A DNA stretch of 7,617 nt from Salibacteraceae bacterium (lineage in GTDB: Bacteria; Bacteroidota; Bacteroidia; Flavobacteriales_G; Salibacteraceae), in the NCBI GenBank assembly GCA_023262195.1, contig JALRDM010000219.1, positions 1-7,617 of the forward strand. Direction: 5' to 3'. Positions 1 through 6,397 of this stretch are shown here, piece after piece. Made by a program: the position numbers and the translations under genes. Numbering within the stretch: the first letter of the stretch is position 1; each line of letters starts with the position of its first letter. A model generated the notes under the pieces. The model made no database searches and was not told where the DNA came from. It was given only the letters and a program-made list of their open reading frames with translations.

Positions 1-2138
1 AGGTTAAGCTTGTTAAGCTTTTATCTCCTAGCTTGAATATTGTTTTAATCGAGTATGGTTCAGAAGTGTCAGAGGAAAAAGCCATGCGAAGGCTCATTCG
101 GAAAAGTGAAGTGAAGCTGATTCAATTTAATCACACCAATTTGGAAATTAGAGACGCACCCAACGATTCACTGTATTCAAGGCAGTGGGCCTTTAATAAC
201 GATGGTGTAAATGGAGGCACTGGGTTATCTGATATTTCTGCCGAGGATGCTTGGGATATTACAACAGGTGGCCTAAGTCCGGCCGGGGATTCTATAGTGG
301 TAGCTGTAATAGACCAAGGTTTTCAAGTTAATCATCCAGACTTGGTTGACAATTTGTTTGTCAACCGAAATGAAATTCCTAATAACGGAATTGATGATGA
401 CCAGAATGGATATGTTGATGATGTGCAAGGATGGGACGTTTACTCAGGAGATCCATTTCATCCAATAGACAACCATGGAACTCATGTGGCTGGTACGGTG
501 GGTGCGACAGGAAATAATACCATAGGGGTGACTGGCGTAAACTGGAATGTGAAAATCTTACCAGTTTCAGGCTCATCAACTTTAGAATCGATAGCCGTGG
601 AGGCCTACGAATATGTTCTCAGCATGCGAAAGCTTTACAATGAATCGAACGGTGAAAAGGGTGCGTACGTTGTTGCTGCAAACTCTTCCTTTGGTGTAAA
701 CAATGGTGATCCATCGCAGTATCCAATATGGTGCGCAATGTTTGATTCACTTGGGTATGAAGGGGTGCTGAGCGTGGGTGCAACTGCGAATGATGATGTT
801 AATGTGGATGTCGTGGGCGATATCCCTACAGCTTGTCAAAGCGAGTTTTTGATTTCGGTGACCAATATGCGTTCAAACGATCAGTTAAATAATCAAGCAG
901 GTTTTGGTCAAGAGAGCATTGACTTGGGAGCACCTGGAACCAATATTTTTTCAACTCGCGCTGGGGATGCATATGGTCTAAACAGTGGCACATCTATGGC
1001 TGCTCCACATGTGGCTGGAGCCATTGCTTTAATGTATAGTGCCATATGTCAAAATTATTTTAACCGATATGCTGGTAGTCCGGCTGACTTGGCTTTGTTC
1101 GTAAAAGAAAAGCTATTGAACGGAGGTGTTGATGAAGTTTCGGCACTAGATGGAATCTCAGTCACGGGCGGAAGACTCAACCTATTCAAAAGTGTACTCA
1201 GTGTTTCGACACTATGTCCTCAAATTGTTTTTGAAAGCGAAATGAGCCAATGTGATTCATGCACAGGAACAATAAAGGCATCATTACTCGGCACCTCAGG
1301 GCTCTCAAGTTTTTTATGGTCAACAGGTTCAACAACAGACTCCATAAGTGGACTTTGTGCAGGGGTTTATTATGTAACCGCAATCGACAATGATGGAGAC
1401 ACAACCATAGCTGGCTATGCATTGAGTGATAGCGGTGGCCCAGATTTAAATGTTATTAAAAACAATGTTTCGTGTTTTGGTGGAGAAGATGGCGAAATTC
1501 AGGTGTCTGGTGGGAATGATTATCTGTGGAACGATGGGCCTTCTGGGGGAACGCGCAATGCTTTAGAGTCAGGTAGTTATTTTGTTATGGCCACAGATTC
1601 CATCGGCTCATGTACAACTACGGTGGAGGTTGATATATTCTCACCTCAACCAATTACAGCTTCGTATAGTTATAATCTTCCTACTTCGGATACGGCTAGT
1701 GATGGCAGCTTGTTTGTATACCCATCAGGGGGAACTTCGCCCTATACATACCTATGGGAAACAGGGGACACCATTGATTCACTATTCAATAAAAAGCACG
1801 GCAAATATGGGATTACAATTACCGATGCTAACGGCTGTATACTTTCGGACTCAGGTCAATTAGGTTTCCCTGTAGGTGTAAATGATATTGGTCAAAGCGC
1901 AGATCATTCGATATCCATATTTCCTAATCCTGCCAATAAGGTGGTACATGTGCAGTCTAAAATTGATCGAGGCTATGTGCGTATGTACAATGCTTGGGGA
2001 GGAATGGTCGGAGAATTTGACCTATCCTATGATGTTTCCATAGATACGCGAAAGCTGGCTAATGGAGTTTATTACCTTACTGTAATAAACCAAGAGAACA
2101 AAATGTCTACGAATTGTTTAATCGTAGTGCATGAGTAA
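1..2138 (+). CDS. Secreted subtilisin-like serine protease (S8) with SprB-like repeats and T9SS sorting domain, 5' partial
   Basis: An extracellular endopeptidase of the subtilase family. The reading frame is open to the left window edge, so the true start, signal peptide and part of the propeptide lie upstream; the first possible in-window start is a TTG at 33 that is unlikely to be real. Residues below are counted from that TTG. The catalytic triad is complete: Asp94 in VVAVIDQGF, His148 in NHGTHVAG and Ser321 in SGTSMAAPH, with oxyanion Asn217 in VVAANSSFG. An Asn/Asp-rich segment (NNGIDDDQNGYVDD) lies between Asp and His and resembles a calcium-binding loop. The catalytic domain spans about residues 85-390. 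Three SprB-like repeats follow (about 407-610), then a T9SS type A domain from residue 627 (SIFPNPANK) to the end. The protein should cross the outer membrane by T9SS and be released or anchored at the surface. Its stop codon overlaps the start of the next gene. The protease call is firm; its substrate is unknown. Confidence 0.93.
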   Translation, partial: VKLVKLLSPSLNIVLIEYGSEVSEEKAMRRLIRKSEVKLIQFNHTNLEIRDAPNDSLYSRQWAFNNDGVNGGTGLSDISAEDAWDITTGGLSPAGDSIVVAVIDQGFQVNHPDLVDNLFVNRNEIPNNGIDDDQNGYVDDVQGWDVYSGDPFHPIDNHGTHVAGTVGATGNNTIGVTGVNWNVKILPVSGSSTLESIAVEAYEYVLSMRKLYNESNGEKGAYVVAANSSFGVNNGDPSQYPIWCAMFDSLGYEGVLSVGATANDDVNVDVVGDIPTACQSEFLISVTNMRSNDQLNNQAGFGQESIDLGAPGTNIFSTRAGDAYGLNSGTSMAAPHVAGAIALMYSAICQNYFNRYAGSPADLALFVKEKLLNGGVDEVSALDGISVTGGRLNLFKSVLSVSTLCPQIVFESEMSQCDSCTGTIKASLLGTSGLSSFLWSTGSTTDSISGLCAGVYYVTAIDNDGDTTIAGYALSDSGGPDLNVIKNNVSCFGGEDGEIQVSGGNDYLWNDGPSGGTRNALESGSYFVMATDSIGSCTTTVEVDIFSPQPITASYSYNLPTSDTASDGSLFVYPSGGTSPYTYLWETGDTIDSLFNKKHGKYGITITDANGCILSDSGQLGFPVGVNDIGQSADHSISIFPNPANKVVHVQSKIDRGYVRMYNAWGGMVGEFDLSYDVSIDTRKLANGVYYLTVINQENKMSTNCLIVVHE
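1251..1862 (+). repeat. Three SprB-like repeats within the protease
   Basis: This part of the protease encodes three divergent units of about 60-70 residues, starting near residues 407, 473 and 541. Each has a recognisable pattern: a Cys or Gly-rich entry with a 'G.I..S..G' strand (GTIKASLLG, GEIQVSGG, GSLFVYPSGG), a central W-S/N/E-x-G turn (LWSTGS, LWNDGP, LWETGD), and a closing Y-x-V/I-x-x-x-D segment (YYVTAIDND, YFVMATDS, YGITITDANGC). This matches the SprB repeat known from flavobacterial gliding adhesins and T9SS cargo. The repeats differ too much at the DNA level to be a recent duplication. They probably act as a spacer or binding stalk between the catalytic domain and the sorting tail. 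Confidence 0.6.
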
Positions 2139-3210
2139 GACAGCAAAAGTGATATCGCTCATTTTGGTGCTCGCCTTTGGTTATTCTTGTGAGAAGGACC
2201 AATTGCCGGGCGATGGTCTTTACAGTGATCGTGAGGAAGGCCCTAAACCATATTATCTACCCATACCCGCAGGATTTCCAGAGTATGATTTGGATGAGGA
2301 TCATTTGCTCACTGAGGAAGGTGTAGAACTTGGACGATATCTTTTCTATGACCCAATTCTTTCTAAAAATCAAAATGTTTCTTGCGCCTCTTGCCATAAA
2401 CAAGAGTATGCCTTTTCTGATCCTGATCAATTTAGTCTAGGGACGCATGGAGGGCTCACAGGCTTTCATTCCATGCCCTTGTTTAACATTGGTTGGATGG
2501 ATCAATTTTTCTGGGATGGTCGTGCTCCAACGAGAGAAGATCAGGCATTGAAGCCTGTGGTGAATCCTGTAGAAATGGGAATGACATGGCCCGAAGCTAT
2601 TGAACGATTAGAAAACCATGAGTTTTATCCTGAGATGTTCAAAGCTGCATTTGGAACTGCGGAAATCGACTCCAATATGGTGGCCGATGCACTGGTTCAG
2701 TTTGAAATGACCATCATATCATCAAACAGTAAGTTTGATCGAGTGAGAAGAGGGGAGGCTGAGTTTTCACCTTTAGAACAGCGCGGTGAAGCATTGTTTA
2801 ATAGTAATACTGGTGCTGATTGTTGGCACTGTCACATGACAGCAAATGTGCAGCTGTCAGATAATAGTTTTCATAATAATGGCTTGGATGCTGAAGGTGA
2901 GTTTGATATGGGCCTATATGCAGTAACGGGAAATGAATTGGACAAGGGAAAATTTAAAACCCCCAGCCTCCGAAACCTCGCATTTACTGCACCCTACATG
3001 CATGATGGTCGTATTGAAACACTGGATGACGTAATCGAGTTTTATAGTACTGGAGTGCATAGCTATCCGGGTGTAGATCCATTTATGGAATTGGCTGAAA
3101 ATGGTGGTGTGAATCTTAGTCAGCCTGATCGAGAGGCACTTAAGGCATTTTTACTTACGCTTACGGACAGCTCACTACTCACCAACGAAAAATTGAGCAA
3201 TCCATTCTAA
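2131..3210 (+). CDS. Di-heme cytochrome c peroxidase family lipoprotein (MauG/CcpA superfamily)
   Basis: A periplasmic or surface c-type di-heme enzyme of 359 residues, close to the family's usual length. The N-terminus is a lipoprotein signal: Lys3 and Lys6, a hydrophobic stretch, then the lipobox-like GYSC with Cys20 as the acylated residue. The two heme-binding sites are C85-ASC-H89 and C231-WHC-H235. The conserved family segments FFWDGRAPT, NPVEMGM, FKTPSLRNL and TAPYMHDGR are all present. In classical bacterial cytochrome c peroxidases the second heme has a Met ligand; by my alignment the equivalent position here is Tyr305 (EFYSTG), as in MauG-like enzymes. Classical peroxidases reduce H2O2 with electrons from small cytochromes, whereas MauG-like members oxidise protein Trp side chains, so the substrate is open. 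The ATG lies inside the end of the protease gene (8-nt overlap, ATGAGTAA) without a clear Shine-Dalgarno sequence, pointing to coupled translation. Family call firm, reaction uncertain. Confidence 0.92.
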   Translation: MSKTAKVISLILVLAFGYSCEKDQLPGDGLYSDREEGPKPYYLPIPAGFPEYDLDEDHLLTEEGVELGRYLFYDPILSKNQNVSCASCHKQEYAFSDPDQFSLGTHGGLTGFHSMPLFNIGWMDQFFWDGRAPTREDQALKPVVNPVEMGMTWPEAIERLENHEFYPEMFKAAFGTAEIDSNMVADALVQFEMTIISSNSKFDRVRRGEAEFSPLEQRGEALFNSNTGADCWHCHMTANVQLSDNSFHNNGLDAEGEFDMGLYAVTGNELDKGKFKTPSLRNLAFTAPYMHDGRIETLDDVIEFYSTGVHSYPGVDPFMELAENGGVNLSQPDREALKAFLLTLTDSSLLTNEKLSNPF

Positions 3211-3222
3211 TCTGCTTGGCAG

Positions 3223-4716
3223 TCACAGCTCTTGTAAATGCTCAATCTCTTCTTTCTCTGCAACCCTTCGATAGCACTGCATGGCGTCTTTAAATACGGC
3301 AGTCTTAAAGATGGATTTATTCAGTAGCATACGAACGCATTCTTGAATACCCTCAATTATACTTGGGTGTGGATGTATAAGATCTGCTAATACCTCTATT
3401 GGTTGATCCATCTTTATAAGCAGACCAATCGCCTGTATTGCACTTGAAGCATGTTCGCCAACGGCACGCATTCCTAATATTCTCATTTCGTCATCATCCG
3501 TGACAATTATCTTAAAAAAGCCCTTCGTTTTGCGCATTGCAATGGCTCTTGCAATGCAGCTATAATCGAGTTTAACCACTTTACAGGAGATGCCTTGTTC
3601 CATGCATTGTTTTTCATTCATCCCAACGGCTGCTACCTCAGGATCCAAGAACATGATGGTGCAAACATTTTCGTAAGATATCTCTTCTACCGAGCCTTGA
3701 TAGATGCGTTCGACCGCATACCTAGCCTCAATTTCGCCCATATTTACCAATGCAATATGACCAGATACATCACCCACAGCATAGATATTGTCAATGTTGG
3801 TTCGAGTTTTACTATCGGTGATATAGCTGCGCTCTGAAAGGGTAACACCGGCATTTTCAAGTCCAAGACCCTCGGTGTTCGGTACTCTGCCAACACTGAG
3901 CAAGGCCTTTTCAACACGGATAATTTCTCTTGTGCCATCTGGATTACTTATTTCATACTCCACTTCACCATCCACAATTTCCATTCGTTCGAGCTTGGCG
4001 GTGCTGTGTATCGTAACGCCATTTTCTATGAGGTTATCACTCACGACTTTGGCTACATCTTCATCTTCAAAAGGCAAAATTCGATCTGCTCGGTCAATGA
4101 GATAAACTTTGGTTTTTCCGAAGTTTGAAAATATCGTGGCGTACTCACATCCAATGACACCTGCCCCAAGGATTACAAGACTTTTTGGATAATCATCTAT
4201 GTGATGGATGCCATCACTGGTCATGATGATTTTTTCGTCAGTTTCTATGTGCGGTAGCTTTCTAGGCCTGCTTCCAGTAGCTAGAATTATGTTCTCAGCG
4301 TAGATTATATCGACACCTTTTTTTGTGGTGATTTCAACTTCATTTTTGCTTAAAAGCTTACCTACGCCTCTAGCGTATGTGAAACGAACCGTACTAGTTT
4401 CCTCGCGAAGAAGTTTGATATGTGCTGAGTATTGTTGCTTTCGGTCAAAAATTGCTTCATTCACGATCTGCTTCACATCATCCCATGGGATCTCAAACAT
4501 TGGTCGATTATTGGCAATGAGCATATCGTTTATTGTGGCCACTTTATGGGCAAGCTCCCAAGTAGTCTTAGAAGTGAGCGCTCCGTCATAAATGCCAGCT
4601 CCACCTATTTTACCTTTTTCAATAAGAATGACTTTTTTTCCAAAGTCAATGGCTCTCATGGCTGCTGCATACCCCGATGGACCACCGCCAATAATACACA
4701 CATCGTAATTTTCCAC
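3223..4716 (-). CDS. Cysteine-free FAD/NAD oxidoreductase of the dihydrolipoyl dehydrogenase / soluble transhydrogenase fold
   Basis: A cytosolic flavoprotein of 497 residues. It has an N-terminal FAD Rossmann motif (residues 8-15, IIGGGPSG, with Glu33 for the ribose), a second FAD contact at ATGSRP (146-151), an NAD-binding GAGVIG (184-189) followed by acidic Asp208, which suggests NAD rather than NADP, and the FAD-phosphate motif NIYAVGD (310-316). The C-terminal dimerisation domain keeps the HPHPSIIE motif (His448, His450, Glu455) that normally forms the His-Glu catalytic dyad. The active-site element that reads GGTCLNVGCIPSK in dihydrolipoyl dehydrogenase reads GGAGIYDGALTSK here, so both cysteines are replaced (Gly41, Ala46). 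It is about 30 residues longer at the C-terminus than typical dihydrolipoyl dehydrogenases. The start is GTG at 4716-4714: an in-frame TAA lies 9 nt further upstream and no ATG would leave the first beta strand intact. It is convergent with the peroxidase gene. Likely a disulfide-independent NAD(P)H oxidoreductase or transhydrogenase; the substrate is not visible. Confidence 0.9.
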   Translation of the reverse strand: MENYDVCIIGGGPSGYAAAMRAIDFGKKVILIEKGKIGGAGIYDGALTSKTTWELAHKVATINDMLIANNRPMFEIPWDDVKQIVNEAIFDRKQQYSAHIKLLREETSTVRFTYARGVGKLLSKNEVEITTKKGVDIIYAENIILATGSRPRKLPHIETDEKIIMTSDGIHHIDDYPKSLVILGAGVIGCEYATIFSNFGKTKVYLIDRADRILPFEDEDVAKVVSDNLIENGVTIHSTAKLERMEIVDGEVEYEISNPDGTREIIRVEKALLSVGRVPNTEGLGLENAGVTLSERSYITDSKTRTNIDNIYAVGDVSGHIALVNMGEIEARYAVERIYQGSVEEISYENVCTIMFLDPEVAAVGMNEKQCMEQGISCKVVKLDYSCIARAIAMRKTKGFFKIIVTDDDEMRILGMRAVGEHASSAIQAIGLLIKMDQPIEVLADLIHPHPSIIEGIQECVRMLLNKSIFKTAVFKDAMQCYRRVAEKEEIEHLQEL

Positions 4717-4881
4717 GATTAGAGTTTAAAGTACTTTGCTAATTTAATGGAATTTTAAAGTCACTTGTTTTCAAGGGTTTAGATTAGACAGACAACTTTT
4801 AATTTCAAATGAGTGTCTTTACTCTATCCTAATCCATTTTGTTTTCAATTTCGAGTCAATAGCGAATAATCCAAAGGAGCT
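4717..4881. promoter_or_regulatory. Divergent intergenic region between the flavoprotein gene and the broken PKD gene
   Basis: These 165 AT-rich bases separate two divergently oriented genes and should hold the promoter of the minus-strand flavoprotein gene and the original promoter of the decayed plus-strand gene. I found no convincing match to the Bacteroidota -7 element (TAnnTTTG) on either strand, so no promoter is placed. A 10-base word TTGTTTTCAA occurs twice in direct orientation (4765-4774 and 4839-4848), the first copy as part of the small inverted repeat CTTGTTTTCAAG, and a second small inverted repeat GAGTGTCTTTACTC lies at 4811-4824. Assignment as regulatory is by position only. 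Confidence 0.4.
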
Positions 4882-5376
4882 ATGAGGCTAGAAAAAAACA
4901 CAGCTTATTCATTCTTATCCAACTTACCTTTATACACCCTATTAAACGGTGTGGTGAAAAGGATATTTCTATTTGCAATTGCGCTGATGCTAACCTTGAA
5001 TACAATTGGTCAGTGCACACTCTATCATGGTAATGGGAATGCGGTTGCAAATCCAGAATGGGTCAGCTGCAGTTGTGGTACGTAAACCTTATTCATACAA
5101 TCCCCAAACACGTTTGGGCCAATTACAATTGATTGGGGTGATGGAAGTCCGGTTACAAATGCAGTTGGTTTAGTGCCACCCAATTTTATTTCACACACTT
5201 ATGCAGCGTCAATTCAGAACTATACAGTAACGGTCACAGAATCGGGAGGGAATAATTGTGTAATAACTGATTCAGGTGGGTCGCATGAAATTTCACTCAT
5301 TTTTGAGTTGGCTAACAAACGACAAAAGCGTAAACGTGGCCGGAGTCGATTCTTAATTCCGTTTGCTAAGTTTTAG
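4882..5376 (+). pseudogene. Broken 5' remnant of a secreted PKD-domain (gliding/adhesin-type) protein, with in-frame TAA
   Basis: One reading frame runs from 4882 to 5376 with a single internal TAA at 5083-5085. The first part holds a signal peptide (KRIFLFAIALMLTLNTIGQ) and a mature start CTLYHGNGNAVANPEW. After the TAA the same frame continues as TLFIQSPNTFGPITIDWGDG and ISHTYAASIQNYTVTVTESG, which is a PKD-type beta-sandwich: the WGDGSP turn and the HTYA...YTVTVTE strand. This resembles the N-terminus of very long flavobacterial PKD proteins that end in a gliding-motility C-terminal domain; that comparison is from memory. The frame then ends in a very basic, unrelated tail (KRQKRKRGRSR...), so hundreds of downstream codons seem lost. 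ATG 4882 has AAAGGAG only 2 nt upstream, too close to be a normal Shine-Dalgarno site; GTG 4954 would start exactly at the signal peptide and may be the ancestral start. A functional short secreted peptide cannot be excluded, but decay is the simpler reading. Confidence 0.75.
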
Positions 5377-6397
5377 ACTTGACGTAAATCCTCCACTTTT
5401 CTAAAACCGTGTTCATATCATCGGGTAGTTCAGATTCAAATTTCATGAACTCGCCAGTATGTGGATGTTCAAAACCTATAGTTTGGGCATGAAGTGCTTG
5501 CCTTGGTAGAATTTGAAAGCAGTTGTCAATAAACTGACGATATTTTGAAAAAGTAGTGCCTTTTACAATTCTGTCTCCGCCATACTTTTTATCCCCAAAT
5601 ATGGGGTGACCAATATGCTTTAGGTGGGCTCTGATTTGGTGTGTGCGTCCGGTATCGAGCTTGCACTGTATGAGGGTAACGTATCCCAGTCTTTCCAAGA
5701 CTTTGTAATGGGTTACAGCATGCTTTCCATAGGTGCCGTCTTCATATACGGCCATACGTTTTCTATCGCTCGGTGATCGGCCTATATGACCAGTTACCGT
5801 GCCTTCATCTTCAGCAACATCTCCCCATACTAGTGCCACGTATAAGCGATCGATGGTTCGGTTGAAAAAGTGAGCTGACAATTTGGTAAGCGCGTCTTCA
5901 GTTTTTGCAATGAGCAATAATCCCGTTGTGTCCTTATCTATTCGATGAACTAGTCCTGGGTAAGCCGTTTCACTCTTAGGGTTTTTAGGAAGGTTTTCAA
6001 AATGAAATAGCAGTGCATTGACCAAAGTGCCATCAAAGTTTCCGTGGCCAGGATGTACCACCATATTCATTGGCTTGTAAAGCACTAGTACATACTGATC
6101 TTCATAGATTATGTTTAGCGGAATGTCTTGTGCAACGAGCTCTAAGGTTCTCTTTGGATGAGGAAATACAATGGATATCACATCGAGCGGTTTCACCTTG
6201 TAGTTTGGCTTTACATCTTCACCGTTCACCTTTACGTTTCCATTTCGAGCCGCGATGGCAATCTTATTTCTAGATGCATTTGGTAACCGATCAAACAGAA
6301 ACTTATCTATGCGTATAAGAGTTTGACCTTCATCAGCAACGATGTTAAAGTGCTCATACAGCTCTTCGTCAAGATCGCCTTCATCCACTATGCTCAT
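5366..6397 (-). CDS. rluD: 23S rRNA pseudouridine synthase, RluA family (RluD type)
   Basis: A cytosolic rRNA-modifying enzyme of 343 residues that isomerises uridine to pseudouridine. RluD-type members act on helix 69 of 23S rRNA, but the exact site cannot be read from sequence alone. The N-terminal S4 RNA-binding domain spans about residues 28-76 (RIDKFLFDRLPNASRNKI, then NVKVNG). The catalytic domain follows: a first motif at YKPMNMVVHPG (107-117), the catalytic loop GLVHRIDKDTTGL with nucleophile Asp154, and the conserved KLDTGRTHQIRAHL (247-260) with GHPIFGDKKYG after it. Length and domain order are normal and nothing is missing. The acidic lead MSIVDEGDLDEELYEHF is common in Bacteroidota RluD proteins. 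The ATG at 6397 shares bases with the TGA of the upstream secreted-protein gene (ATGA), so the two are probably translated from one mRNA. Its 3' end runs 11 nt into the tail of the broken PKD reading frame on the other strand. Confidence 0.94.
   Translation of the reverse strand: MSIVDEGDLDEELYEHFNIVADEGQTLIRIDKFLFDRLPNASRNKIAIAARNGNVKVNGEDVKPNYKVKPLDVISIVFPHPKRTLELVAQDIPLNIIYEDQYVLVLYKPMNMVVHPGHGNFDGTLVNALLFHFENLPKNPKSETAYPGLVHRIDKDTTGLLLIAKTEDALTKLSAHFFNRTIDRLYVALVWGDVAEDEGTVTGHIGRSPSDRKRMAVYEDGTYGKHAVTHYKVLERLGYVTLIQCKLDTGRTHQIRAHLKHIGHPIFGDKKYGGDRIVKGTTFSKYRQFIDNCFQILPRQALHAQTIGFEHPHTGEFMKFESELPDDMNTVLEKWRIYVKSKT

Noticed and set aside
3..20. Tandem 9-base repeat GTTAAGCTT x2 at the window start
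   Set aside because: It lies in frame inside the protease gene (Val-Lys-Leu twice). Two copies of nine bases are weak evidence for anything beyond a small in-frame duplication.
33..35. TTG at 33 as the real start of the protease
   Set aside because: The frame is open upstream to base 3 and starting here would leave a T9SS cargo protein without a signal peptide.
379..579. Antisense frames inside the protease, and other short frames inside the flavoprotein, rluD and the right-hand gene
   Set aside because: They lie opposite or out of frame with well-supported genes and show no domain, signal or start-site features of their own.
1582..1863. A 93-residue alternate frame inside the SprB-repeat part of the protease
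   Set aside because: It is a shadow of the repeat region in another frame; its composition is not protein-like and there is no initiation signal.
4873..4879. AAAGGAG as a Shine-Dalgarno site for ATG 4882
   Set aside because: Only 2 nt separate it from the ATG, Bacteroidota rarely rely on such sites, and the signal peptide begins much later, at about 4954.
5311..5371. Integron attC-like site (GCTAACAAACG ... CGTTTGCTAAG)
   Set aside because: The left end resembles some attC starts, but the right end lacks a proper GTTRRRY core, inner stems do not pair, and no integrase or cassette is nearby. It is noted only as an imperfect inverted repeat.
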